Of a stretch of 64,000 nt of DNA, positions 11,206 through 19,970 are shown one piece after another (positions within the stretch are counted from its first letter, which is position 1; the number at the start of each line of letters is the position of its first letter). The notes under the pieces were generated by a model. That model was not told the DNA's origin. It worked only from the letters and a program-made list of their open reading frames with translations, and made no database searches. Origin of the DNA: Blautia hydrogenotrophica DSM 10507 (GTDB lineage: Bacteria; Bacillota; Clostridia; Lachnospirales; Lachnospiraceae); the NCBI RefSeq assembly GCF_034356035.1, contig NZ_CP136423.1, positions 2,542,001-2,606,000 on the forward strand, in the 5' to 3' direction. A program made the position numbers and the translations under genes.

Positions 11206-12048
11206 ATGTTACAAGATATTGCACCTTACGTTTACCACAATGAGTATACCCCCTGTGCTCCTCAGCCTGAAGACTACCTTTTGATCTACCGTGAACAGGA
11301 ACTCCTCCTGAGGCAGGAAGAAGCCTCCTTTTCACTTCCCAAAATAAAAGAGCTTGCCTGGTCAGCTGAGCAATTACATATCTCTTGTCGCTATCTGTTT
11401 TCCATCAGTCAAAAACACTTTTTTCTGGCTTCGGACACCACCGCCTCTTCTTTATCAGGCTACAGTTTTCAGCCAATCCGTGTTCTGCGCAACGCCCATC
11501 CTGCTCACCTGGCTTTCGCCGGCATCACTGGAATGCAGCTTTCCCATTGGTACGACACACACCGCTTCTGCGGCCGCTGTGCCTCTCCTATGAAGCACAG
11601 CGACAAAGAACGTATGGTCTACTGCCCTAAGTGCAAAACCATCGAATATCCCAAAATCTGCCCCGCGGTTATCGTGGGAATCCTAAACGGCGATAAAATT
11701 CTACTGTCCACCTACGCCGGCAGGGATGTAAAAAGCTATGCGCTGATCGCCGGCTTCTCTGAAATCGGCGAGACCATAGAAGGAACCGTCCACAGAGAAG
11801 TCATGGAAGAAGTCGGTCTGAAAGTTAAAAACCTTCGTTTCTATAAGAGTCAGCCCTGGTCCTTCAGTGACAGCCTTCTCATGGGATTTTTCTGTGAAGT
11901 AGATGGCAGTGACGAGATTCGCATTGACCACTCAGAGCTAGCCACTGCTCAATGGTTCACCCGAGACGAAATCATTCTGGAACAATATGACATCAGCTTG
12001 ACCAGAGAGATGATACTGAAATTCAAAAACAAAGAACTTCCGTTCTAA
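11206..12048 (+). CDS. nudC: NudC-type NADH/NAD+ diphosphatase (Nudix)
   Basis: 280 residues in the order expected for NudC: a variable N-terminal domain, a four-Cys zinc ribbon (CGRCASPMKHSD...VYCPKC) and a Nudix domain whose box reads GFSEIGETIEGTVHREVMEE. The NudC signature SQPW(S)F follows at KSQPWSFSDSLLMGF. The family cleaves NADH to NMNH and AMP and can remove NAD caps from RNA. ATG at 11206 lies 8 nt after AAGGAG; an in-frame GTG at 11197 overlaps the ribosome site. Identification is secure, in vivo substrate is inferred. Confidence 0.92.
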   Translation: MLQDIAPYVYHNEYTPCAPQPEDYLLIYREQELLLRQEEASFSLPKIKELAWSAEQLHISCRYLFSISQKHFFLASDTTASSLSGYSFQPIRVLRNAHPAHLAFAGITGMQLSHWYDTHRFCGRCASPMKHSDKERMVYCPKCKTIEYPKICPAVIVGILNGDKILLSTYAGRDVKSYALIAGFSEIGETIEGTVHREVMEEVGLKVKNLRFYKSQPWSFSDSLLMGFFCEVDGSDEIRIDHSELATAQWFTRDEIILEQYDISLTREMILKFKNKELPF

Positions 12049-12065
12049 TTCGGATGAAAAAACTT

Positions 12066-13139
12066 TTACGGTTCATCTGGAACTGCTTTTAAAGTGTTCA
12101 TGATATGTTTGGCGAACTCTCTGGCTTTCTCCTGAATGTTCTCCACTTCCAGAATACTCTCCGGATCATTTGCAGTCTCCAAAAATGCGAACTGAGAGGG
12201 GAGAATAAAACTCTTATTCATATTGAGGCCTGAAATTAGCTGTTCTGCTACCAGATCTCCGCCACTGTATCCGGAAATAATAACAGCAAACAAATTTTTC
12301 TCCGAAAAGCGGTTTTTCCGAAATAAAGCTGTCAGCCTGTTTATAAAGGCTGACAGATTTGCACTGACAGCATCATTGTAATTAGGACAAAGCAGCACCA
12401 GCGCATCGCAATTTTGCACTGCTGGATACACCTGTTCTACAATCACCCCGCCATAGTAGCAGTTAGACCGCCTGCTAAAATGCATACACATCTTATAAGG
12501 ACAACCCGCACAGTCCTGTATCGAGCCGTTTCTCAGCGAAATCTCTTCAATTTCACAGCCTTTCAGATTTTCCTTTGTCATCTGCCAGAAATTTACCGTA
12601 TTTGACGTCCGAAAATTGCTGGCGTGCAGCATTAAAATCTTAGGCCTCTTCTTTGGCTTTTGGCTGAATCCTGCCACCGTATCTACCAATTCCCTGGAGG
12701 CTTTCAGATAAGCCCCCATATTATCAGTCTCCAAATTCATCGCCTGAATGTTGAAGTTTTGCAGGGAACCGGTTCCTTCCACCAGAGGTCTGCCTGGAAA
12801 AGTACATCCACACTGATTGGCCGTGAAGACAAAATCTCTGGCAATGGACTTTGTATAAAGCTCACTCTCACCGTCCACGATAATTCCTCCCACGGCCCCT
12901 TTTAACATCTGATGATTCAGACGAAGCACCTTCAGAAATCGAAAATATTCCAAATTGATCCCAGATATTCCCTGGGAGACGGCAAAGATAATTCTTTGAT
13001 TTTGAAGGCCCTTAAAGTCCTCTAACCGTTCAACCAATCGATAATCTCTTCCTCTTAGCGCATACTCTAAAACTTCCTGTAGTCTCATCGTTCTGCACTT
13101 GTCGTTACACCGGGGACGCACCAGAACCAATTCGCTCAT
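12066..13139 (-). CDS. Flavodoxin-fold NAD(P)H-dependent oxidoreductase-like protein
   Basis: 357 residues in two parts. Residues 1-150 form an uncharacterised region. The C-terminal half (about 165-350) is an NADPH-dependent FMN reductase fold: KILMLHASNFRTSNTVNFWQ (phosphate-binding region), a Cys cluster CAGCPYKMC...SNC resembling that of iron-sulfur flavoproteins, and ALVLLCPNYNDAVSANLSAFINR. Its ATG overlaps the stop of the next gene upstream (13136) by 4 bp, so it is translationally coupled to the dehydrogenase-like protein. Electron donor and substrate are not identifiable. Confidence 0.72.
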   Translation of the reverse strand: MSELVLVRPRCNDKCRTMRLQEVLEYALRGRDYRLVERLEDFKGLQNQRIIFAVSQGISGINLEYFRFLKVLRLNHQMLKGAVGGIIVDGESELYTKSIARDFVFTANQCGCTFPGRPLVEGTGSLQNFNIQAMNLETDNMGAYLKASRELVDTVAGFSQKPKKRPKILMLHASNFRTSNTVNFWQMTKENLKGCEIEEISLRNGSIQDCAGCPYKMCMHFSRRSNCYYGGVIVEQVYPAVQNCDALVLLCPNYNDAVSANLSAFINRLTALFRKNRFSEKNLFAVIISGYSGGDLVAEQLISGLNMNKSFILPSQFAFLETANDPESILEVENIQEKAREFAKHIMNTLKAVPDEP

Positions 13140-14317
13140 AAGATTGCCCCCAGTCCCTCATATGCCCGCGTCAGCCTCTTATACAGCTTCTGGGGAAGCG
13201 GTAGAGATTCAATCTCCAGCCCCTGCATCGTATAGCGGTTTCTGCTTCCCATGTAGACTCCACCCAGGAAATTCGAACTGTAATGCCATTCTCCTTTCAT
13301 CGTAAGAATCAAAGAGATTGCTGCGGATGAGAGTGCCGGTGCAATGTATGGCTTAAATCCCAGTTCCCTGGTGCGCAGATTCGCTTCCACAGCCATCTTC
13401 GTCAACTCCACAGAACGTTCATCATCATAATTTTCTATGCTGTTCGCAATCACCAAATCCTGCCCATGGGGACCATAAGCCCTGCCCTCAGTCAGAAAAT
13501 CGGCAAACCGCTCCTCCTGTTTTGCGTAATACGCTGCTCTCGCGTTCATCACTCCCAATCCATAACCCTGGATTTGCTCTGGAAGCAGACCTTTCTTGTC
13601 AAACTTCCCATTTTCATCCTCATTGGAAGCTAAAAACGCTGCCTTACAAAGTGGATCCACAGGATCGGAAACCACCGCAAAAACTCCCTGGAAGTTTCGT
13701 AGCCGTGCCATCCTCGCAAAACTTTCCACAATTGTACGGTTTGCTTCGAATTGAGCCATACGAACATCCTCCACCTTAGCCCCTACCGGTGGAATCCCTT
13801 TTGATGCACAGAATACAAAGAGATCACAGTCAAACAACTTCTGGGTATCCACTACTTTCACTGGTGGCAGTCGATCATAATCCCAGGGAAAGGCCGTCTG
13901 GTTCATTTCACACTCCCAACGTCTACATACTTTCTCATCCAAATCGCAGATACCAATTTCCTGTATGCAGTCCGCTCCTAGCAGTTTCAACCCAATGAGC
14001 ACAGTTCCTCCCACGTCCCCCAATGCCAACAGGTGCACCACTTTCTTTTTTTTCATCCATTCTCTCCAATAGAGATCTCTCTTCTCCCAGGCAACATCAT
14101 CCAACCAGGAAGTATTCTGTCCAATTACCTCTCCCCGGTAAATGGCCTCTATCAGCCCCTGATTTGTTTTCTCCTGACTCAGCCTGCCACTGTCTAGCCA
14201 ATGCAGTCCCTCTTCTCCTTGCAGCATTCCAGGATGAGAGACCACAAACCTCCCTTTTGAAGTTCTTGGGTCTCGTTGTACCTCAATTACCACGTCAGAA
14301 TTTACTTTTTCTCTCAT
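13136..14317 (-). CDS. Rossmann-fold, malate/lactate dehydrogenase-like protein
   Basis: 393 residues. A nucleotide-binding motif LLALGDVGGTVLIGLKLLGA at about residue 85 starts a Rossmann domain with the acidic strand end GICDLDEK. FAVVSDPVDPLCKAAF resembles the NxVDP(x) segment of malate/lactate dehydrogenases, and later blocks (GYGLGVMNARAAYY) keep that layout, but the usual catalytic His motif is not obvious. Function is therefore uncertain. ATG at 14317 follows GGGAAGTG; a frame upstream lacks a ribosome site. It sits between the flavodoxin-fold gene (4-bp overlap) and the large fusion gene (45-bp gap), suggesting an operon. Confidence 0.68.
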   Translation of the reverse strand: MREKVNSDVVIEVQRDPRTSKGRFVVSHPGMLQGEEGLHWLDSGRLSQEKTNQGLIEAIYRGEVIGQNTSWLDDVAWEKRDLYWREWMKKKKVVHLLALGDVGGTVLIGLKLLGADCIQEIGICDLDEKVCRRWECEMNQTAFPWDYDRLPPVKVVDTQKLFDCDLFVFCASKGIPPVGAKVEDVRMAQFEANRTIVESFARMARLRNFQGVFAVVSDPVDPLCKAAFLASNEDENGKFDKKGLLPEQIQGYGLGVMNARAAYYAKQEERFADFLTEGRAYGPHGQDLVIANSIENYDDERSVELTKMAVEANLRTRELGFKPYIAPALSSAAISLILTMKGEWHYSSNFLGGVYMGSRNRYTMQGLEIESLPLPQKLYKRLTRAYEGLGAIL

Positions 14318-14362
14318 TTTCACACTTCCCTTTTCCCAAAATATACACAAAGTCTGAAGCTG

Positions 14363-17300
14363 TCATTTAATCAGCTCTTTCAGACGAATCAACCGGACAA
14401 TATCATTTTCCACATAGATGGATGGGGCTACATGGTAATCATAGCTCAAATGATCTCCCCGGTCAGGGCAGCACGGAGACAGAATCACTTCTCCCAGACG
14501 ATTCAAAGTCAAATTTCTCTCAAACACCGTCTGATATTCTTCCTCCAAGACCCTCAAAATATCTCTGGAATTCTCCAGACAAGTCATTGACAAATCATAG
14601 ATCGCATCATTGGACACGCCATAAATAAATCCCGGCATTACATAAGGTAGTATCAAATTGATGGAATTTAACAGAGTCGCCTTATTCTCTGATTCTGATT
14701 TGATACTATCTCCTCCGATAAACGGATAGATCGAAGATTCCACGAACCACGCTTTTATGGACGGAATAAAATATACACTCTCCACTTTTCGATTCTGAAT
14801 CTCCATCAGATCTTTCCCACGGCCCGACAAAAGTCCTACAATAATCCGGTCAATTTTCACATTCTCTTGTTCAAAAAGCGGGTTCAGCTCTTTTATCCTA
14901 TACCCTTTATGCAGCAGATCATCCACCAAAATCACAGGACGGTTAAAAGACTTAATCGTCCTCACCTGCGTAGCCAGCGGAGAATAATTGGGATATTCTG
15001 TGATGGAAAATCCCGTCACCTCCGGCTCAAAGGTCTTCTCTGTGTGCAGTACCTTGGTAACCGTATTCGGCACTGCATTTCCTCTCAAAATTTTTCCGAA
15101 TGGCACACACATGGAAGGCCCTAATCTGCGCACTTTTGTGACTTCACTGGAAACCTGATTTGCTCTGGTAATTCTCTCCATCAGACGATGGTACATAATT
15201 TCTGACTGGAAAGAAAGGACCAACTGCCCTGGATACAGCTTCGTCATCGCCAGCTGCAGCCGACAGTGCGTCTGCTGTAGGGTATCCAGCACTCTAGGAT
15301 TTTGGTCAAACGGCGCTTTTAAAACTGTCTCGAGATTTTGGAAAATCACAATAGGCGCCTTCATGTCGACCACATACACAGGTCTTTTGGACATCTTGTT
15401 ATCCAAAAGCTGAAAGCCCTGCCTCTTTAACGTTCCTTTCGTCCTTTCATGAATATAACCACGATAAGGACTAAACACCGCATAAGTGTAATCTTTTTGC
15501 ATACAGAACGCCAACGTCTCCGTCGCCAATAGCTGATCTACATCCCGAATGTGGGTTTGACTCGAGAAAAAGACAGCGGCTACTAGGACAATTCTTCCGG
15601 AAGTGTGTTCTCGAATGTGGTCCACAACTTCTATACTTTGGAATTCCTTATACAAATTCGTGGTTGCAATTCCATGAAACGCGGCCACTCCCACAATCTT
15701 ATCAGACTGTTCTCTGTCTCTCACCACAGTATAACGAATATTGTCCACTTTTGAGGCACGCTGGAACTCTTCTTCCTCCGGTCTGCCCTCCAACACTTTA
15801 AAGATCTCCTCCTCAATGCTCTTCGTAGGATCCTCAAAGACTTCCACACGGACAGCCCTTCCCCTCAGAATCTGCTTGTATTGTGGTTCCCGCAAATACA
15901 GGTTATTCTCATAAATATAATTTTGCACCACCGGGTCTACAAGGGAAGAGATATCCCGGTTGTCATCAATGTTTTCACGAATCTTGGTGGAACTGATGTC
16001 CTCTAACCTCTCATTCAATTTCAGATAGTAAATCGGGGCCTTGATCTTTGCCTCCAATTCACTAGTTCCTCTCGTCTTCCCTCTCATAATCAAAATATGA
16101 GGAAAAGTCTGAATCGAATTTTCCACACAGGGCACTTGATAGGAGGAAGCGTTTTCCACCACATCACTTCCCGCTACCATGTAGACTTCTTTTCCCTGAA
16201 AAAGCTGCCGTAGTTTCAGAAGATCACTGGGAGTCGCTATATTCACTGGCCGATCGTCTGGAAATACGTAGATATTCTCCTCATCGGCCACCGACATGGT
16301 AATGATCTCTCTTCGAATCATATGAGGCTGAGTCTTTTTAGACCAGGAAAATTCATCCAGCGCCAGGTAGACTGTAAAGCCCAGGTCTCTGATCATTCTG
16401 GCAATCTCCTTATGTCCCAGAGAGAATGGGTCGTAGGTTCCTGGGAAAAACGCAATCTTCTTGGGCTCTTCAAAAGAAAACTCTTTATAGTAAAACAGAT
16501 AATTTCCAATAAACCGATAGAGATTGTTCAAGGAAGCTGCATTGTTAAAAAAGGCCAATTCTGAAGTCTCCCGATTTTCCAACAGTGCCACAAATTTTTT
16601 ACCGATAATTTGAAAAATATCCTTCTTCTCCTCAAGGCTTAAAACCTCTTCCTCAAAAAACGAGTGTCCAATAACCAGAACCGCTTCCTGACTGACTGCG
16701 TCCCGGTAATTTGCAAGGCCACTCAACAGGAATCCCAACATGGTCTTTCTGCGTTTCAGAAAACGGTCCGTCGGTTCCTGAAAGCGCTGGCGGTATTCAT
16801 TGTATCTTTGTACCATGATTGACACGGTGTCTAAAGCTACACAGCTTACTCTCTCATTGATGCTGATCAGCAGCCTCTTAATTTCCAACAAAAATTCGTC
16901 CAACTCATCTGGCTCCAGATACAAAACAAATCTGCCCAGATACTGAGGAATATACTTAGAAAACTCGTATTCTCCAATCTCTAACCCCTTAATCAGCTCA
17001 ATGGAGACTTCATTCCTCTGATCTTTTGTCAACAAAGGTGCCAGACTCACAAGAGCTTCCCCTGCCCGGTGCCTTACTGTCACCTGTTCGCTAACCTTCA
17101 AAAGATTGGAAAAATGAGTCGCCAACTGCAAAATAGACACATTCCCACCCATCTTTGCTCTCATAAACAGGTACTCAATATTCACGGCCTTGACAATCCA
17201 GGGGGTGGCCGCCTTTAGATTTTCCAAAAGAATATCCGAGAACGCATCTTCCTCATACAAGTCCTCAAAATTCCAGTGTGCTTTCCAGTTCTCTAGCTGC

Positions 17301-19198
17301 CAGTTGTCCAACACAACCATCGCCTTATATTTCAGTCCCGTTTTTCCCCAAAGCTGAAGCCTACTCAGCATTTCACCCACCAAATCAGCTAAATCCTCTC
17401 TCCTGGGCAGGCTGCCAGTCAAATACTTCAGAAAACGCAACACAGCCACATGAATTTCCAGCACTGGCCTTTCGATACAAGCTCCCGCAAAGTTTAAAAG
17501 CTGTGTCAAATCTGCATCACTCAACCATTTTACGGGCAGAACTGGCATCGTGTCCAACAGTATGAACGTCTCAGCGTCCGACATCTCCCTTACCCGGTAA
17601 AATCGAAGAAAACCGTGAAGATACGCCTCCTGATCTTCTATCTTGCACCGGCTCAGAACAGAGTCCACAACCCTTCTCAATGCATAGCCAATCCAACGGC
17701 GGTGTCTCTCCGTCACTTTATGGTCCGGCTGAATAATCATCTCCAAATACCGCTCCCACAGCTGAATACTATTGATCTCTGAGTTGTCCGCCTGAACTCC
17801 CTCCGGCAGTTCTTTTCGATAATCCTCATCATAATTTACGATAATATTTCCCATCAGATCAGCCGCCTGCCTTCGGATATCTCCTTCCCGGTGCATCAAA
17901 AGCTCATAGAGAAATTGCAGCGTCACATTTTTTTGTTTTTGGGTCATATAGGTAAAATACTCTTCGAAAATATTGATGTAAGCTCGGCTGTTTTTCCAGT
18001 TTTTTGCACTTCTAGCCGCCTCTAGGACAGTTCCAAAAGAAATCTCATGGCTCAGCTTGTGCATCAGGCTGATATTATGGGCAAACGTCATATGTTTCAG
18101 TGCATTGACCGTCTCTGTCATATCTAATAGAACTCGGTCTTTTCTCTCCACCTGTTTTCGCTGATCGGTGGAAAAATCCACATTCACTCCCAGCGACTCC
18201 ATGTAATCCTCAAAGTCTTTCAGCTTTGCATACACATGGCGATAGCGATCTTCTTTTTTCTTATCCACATTGTCCAGTTTATCCAAAATCACCTGAAAAG
18301 AGTCCTGTAGGCTATAAAACCCCATAACTTCCTTTCCATTGACCCGGGCCTTAGTTTTCACGCGGAAATCCGCATAAATCAGAACCAGGGCCTCCACCTG
18401 CAAGTCCTCCAGCTCCAAGTCCCAAGTAGAATGATTCGCCGCCACGTGTCCGATCGTCGGGAGGTTGTTTCTGCGGCACCACACATCGGTATAGTAATAA
18501 TGCAGATAGGGAATCCTGCGTACCTCCGAATCTTTACATCCATATTTTCCGATATCGTGACAGGCAGCCGCTCCTGAGATCAGCCTCAGATCAATGGGAA
18601 CTCCCGCCTCAAAGAGCTGTCTCGCCACATGCATCGCCACGTAATGAACGCCTGCCACATGAGCCAGTAAGTCAAAAGGCATAATCTCCTTTCCAATACG
18701 CATCAGTTCATAGACATATTGCTCTCGAAAACACTTGCGAAATCGGTCATATTCCTCCGTATAATGACTGTCACCCACATTGTCTGGAAACACAAAATCC
18801 CGGGTTCTCTCAAAAGGTTGCCATTTTTTTTCGTACAAAAACAGATGGTGAAGCACCTCCAGATAAAAAATCGCGGCGGATTCATACTCTGGATTCGGTA
18901 TCGCCTGACAGCATTCTGGAAACAACCCCTTGCGCACATAAAAATAGATATAGGAGAGCCATCCCTCTTTTGGGGTCTTTGGAGACAGCTCCTCCATAAT
19001 GTCCTGACATAAAATCAAAATGTCTTCACAAGCGACCTTCCGTCCCTCCAGGACTTCTCCTAGCCTTGCCCGAAATATCTCATTCTTCAGAAGTGCCTGC
19101 ATTCTTTTCTTTGTAAGTCTCATCCGCTTCAAAACTGTTTTTTTCAGAAGCTGTTCCTGTAAATTTCGAAATACCTCGCTTATCACTTTCGGAGTCAT
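14363..19198 (-). CDS. Giant HD / nucleotidyltransferase / phosphoribosyltransferase fusion protein
   Basis: 1611 residues. Around residue 215 an HD-type metal site (SGAAACHDIGKYG, then HVAANHSTWDLE). Residues about 300-880 are alpha-helical and repeat-like. At about 915 a NadD-like nucleotidyltransferase starts with FFPGTYDPFSLGHKEIAR (TxGH-type site) and ends with DISSTKIRENI. A GNAT-like segment may span 1110-1290. At about 1420 RPVILVDDLLHKGYRI matches a PRPP-binding motif. ATG at 19198 follows GGGAGGAGAA. The domain set suggests nucleotide or NAD-related metabolism, but the substrate is unknown. It heads the cluster with the dehydrogenase-like and flavodoxin-fold genes. Confidence 0.8.
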   Translation of the reverse strand: MTPKVISEVFRNLQEQLLKKTVLKRMRLTKKRMQALLKNEIFRARLGEVLEGRKVACEDILILCQDIMEELSPKTPKEGWLSYIYFYVRKGLFPECCQAIPNPEYESAAIFYLEVLHHLFLYEKKWQPFERTRDFVFPDNVGDSHYTEEYDRFRKCFREQYVYELMRIGKEIMPFDLLAHVAGVHYVAMHVARQLFEAGVPIDLRLISGAAACHDIGKYGCKDSEVRRIPYLHYYYTDVWCRRNNLPTIGHVAANHSTWDLELEDLQVEALVLIYADFRVKTKARVNGKEVMGFYSLQDSFQVILDKLDNVDKKKEDRYRHVYAKLKDFEDYMESLGVNVDFSTDQRKQVERKDRVLLDMTETVNALKHMTFAHNISLMHKLSHEISFGTVLEAARSAKNWKNSRAYINIFEEYFTYMTQKQKNVTLQFLYELLMHREGDIRRQAADLMGNIIVNYDEDYRKELPEGVQADNSEINSIQLWERYLEMIIQPDHKVTERHRRWIGYALRRVVDSVLSRCKIEDQEAYLHGFLRFYRVREMSDAETFILLDTMPVLPVKWLSDADLTQLLNFAGACIERPVLEIHVAVLRFLKYLTGSLPRREDLADLVGEMLSRLQLWGKTGLKYKAMVVLDNWQLENWKAHWNFEDLYEEDAFSDILLENLKAATPWIVKAVNIEYLFMRAKMGGNVSILQLATHFSNLLKVSEQVTVRHRAGEALVSLAPLLTKDQRNEVSIELIKGLEIGEYEFSKYIPQYLGRFVLYLEPDELDEFLLEIKRLLISINERVSCVALDTVSIMVQRYNEYRQRFQEPTDRFLKRRKTMLGFLLSGLANYRDAVSQEAVLVIGHSFFEEEVLSLEEKKDIFQIIGKKFVALLENRETSELAFFNNAASLNNLYRFIGNYLFYYKEFSFEEPKKIAFFPGTYDPFSLGHKEIARMIRDLGFTVYLALDEFSWSKKTQPHMIRREIITMSVADEENIYVFPDDRPVNIATPSDLLKLRQLFQGKEVYMVAGSDVVENASSYQVPCVENSIQTFPHILIMRGKTRGTSELEAKIKAPIYYLKLNERLEDISSTKIRENIDDNRDISSLVDPVVQNYIYENNLYLREPQYKQILRGRAVRVEVFEDPTKSIEEEIFKVLEGRPEEEEFQRASKVDNIRYTVVRDREQSDKIVGVAAFHGIATTNLYKEFQSIEVVDHIREHTSGRIVLVAAVFFSSQTHIRDVDQLLATETLAFCMQKDYTYAVFSPYRGYIHERTKGTLKRQGFQLLDNKMSKRPVYVVDMKAPIVIFQNLETVLKAPFDQNPRVLDTLQQTHCRLQLAMTKLYPGQLVLSFQSEIMYHRLMERITRANQVSSEVTKVRRLGPSMCVPFGKILRGNAVPNTVTKVLHTEKTFEPEVTGFSITEYPNYSPLATQVRTIKSFNRPVILVDDLLHKGYRIKELNPLFEQENVKIDRIIVGLLSGRGKDLMEIQNRKVESVYFIPSIKAWFVESSIYPFIGGDSIKSESENKATLLNSINLILPYVMPGFIYGVSNDAIYDLSMTCLENSRDILRVLEEEYQTVFERNLTLNRLGEVILSPCCPDRGDHLSYDYHVAPSIYVENDIVRLIRLKELIK

Positions 19199-19319
19199 AT
19201 TTTCTCCTCCCATTGTCACATGATCTTTTCCTCGCTGCGCCTTTTTCTATTCGCGCACATAGCCATTAAGTATATATTACCATCTTTAACCATAAGAGGG
19301 AAGTTTTTTTCACATAGGA

Positions 19320-19377
19320 AAACCGCTGTATTCTCTGAACTTAGCCCCTCCATAAGTCCAGACAAATACAGCGGTTT
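19320..19377 (-). terminator. Inverted repeat after iorB, probable terminator
   Basis: AAACCGCTGTATT (19320-19332) and AATACAGCGGTTT (19365-19377) form a perfect 13-bp stem with a 32-nt loop, 14 bp past the iorB stop. The T tract on the minus strand is short (TTTT), so efficiency is uncertain. Confidence 0.6.
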
Positions 19378-19390
19378 CATCTTCATATTT

Positions 19391-19969
19391 CTATGCAACA
19401 GCCTCCATGCCTGCTGCCAAAGCCTTTTTATTCAGTTCCAAGAATGCAGGTTTCACACAGGCTGCCAAAGCTGCATCCCAATCTAGCTCTTCCAGCTTCA
19501 TAATCTTAATCAGAGCCCCCAAAAGTACCACGTTCATAGCTTTCGGATTTCCCAAATCCGCCGCGATTTTTGCCGCGTTCAAAACTTTCGTGGTCGCTTT
19601 TTCCTTCACTTTCTCGATGATATTCTCTGGATACTCCTCTTTTCCCGACAGAGTCGTAGCAGTCTCCATGTGAAAATCATTGACCACCGCAAATCCCTTT
19701 GGATTCAATATTTCCAGATAGCGATACGCTTCCATTGCCTCAAAAGAGACCAATATATCCGCAGACCCTTGTCCGATAATCGGTGAATATACCTTCTTTC
19801 CATAGCGCACCTGAGTCGTCACGCTTCCTCCTCTCTGAGACATTCCATGAATCTCAGACATTTTCACGTCATAACCGGCTTCCACCAGAGCATAGGAAAG
19901 GATTTTACTCGCCAGGATGGTTCCCTGTCCGCCCACACCGCATAACAGAATATTTTTATTCTCAGACAT
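19391..19969 (-). CDS. iorB: Indolepyruvate:ferredoxin oxidoreductase, beta subunit
   Basis: Gamma-type 2-oxoacid oxidoreductase subunit of 192 residues: NILLCGVGGQGTILASKILS, SEIHGMSQRGGSVTTQVRYG, and GSADILVSFEAMEAYRYL. With IorA it oxidatively decarboxylates aryl pyruvates to aryl-acetyl-CoA, reducing ferredoxin, as in anaerobic aromatic amino acid fermentation. ATG at 19969 follows GGGAGGAAAAA; the frame extends upstream into iorA without a ribosome site. One base separates the genes. Confidence 0.94.
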   Translation of the reverse strand: MSENKNILLCGVGGQGTILASKILSYALVEAGYDVKMSEIHGMSQRGGSVTTQVRYGKKVYSPIIGQGSADILVSFEAMEAYRYLEILNPKGFAVVNDFHMETATTLSGKEEYPENIIEKVKEKATTKVLNAAKIAADLGNPKAMNVVLLGALIKIMKLEELDWDAALAACVKPAFLELNKKALAAGMEAVA

Positions 19970-19970
19970 C

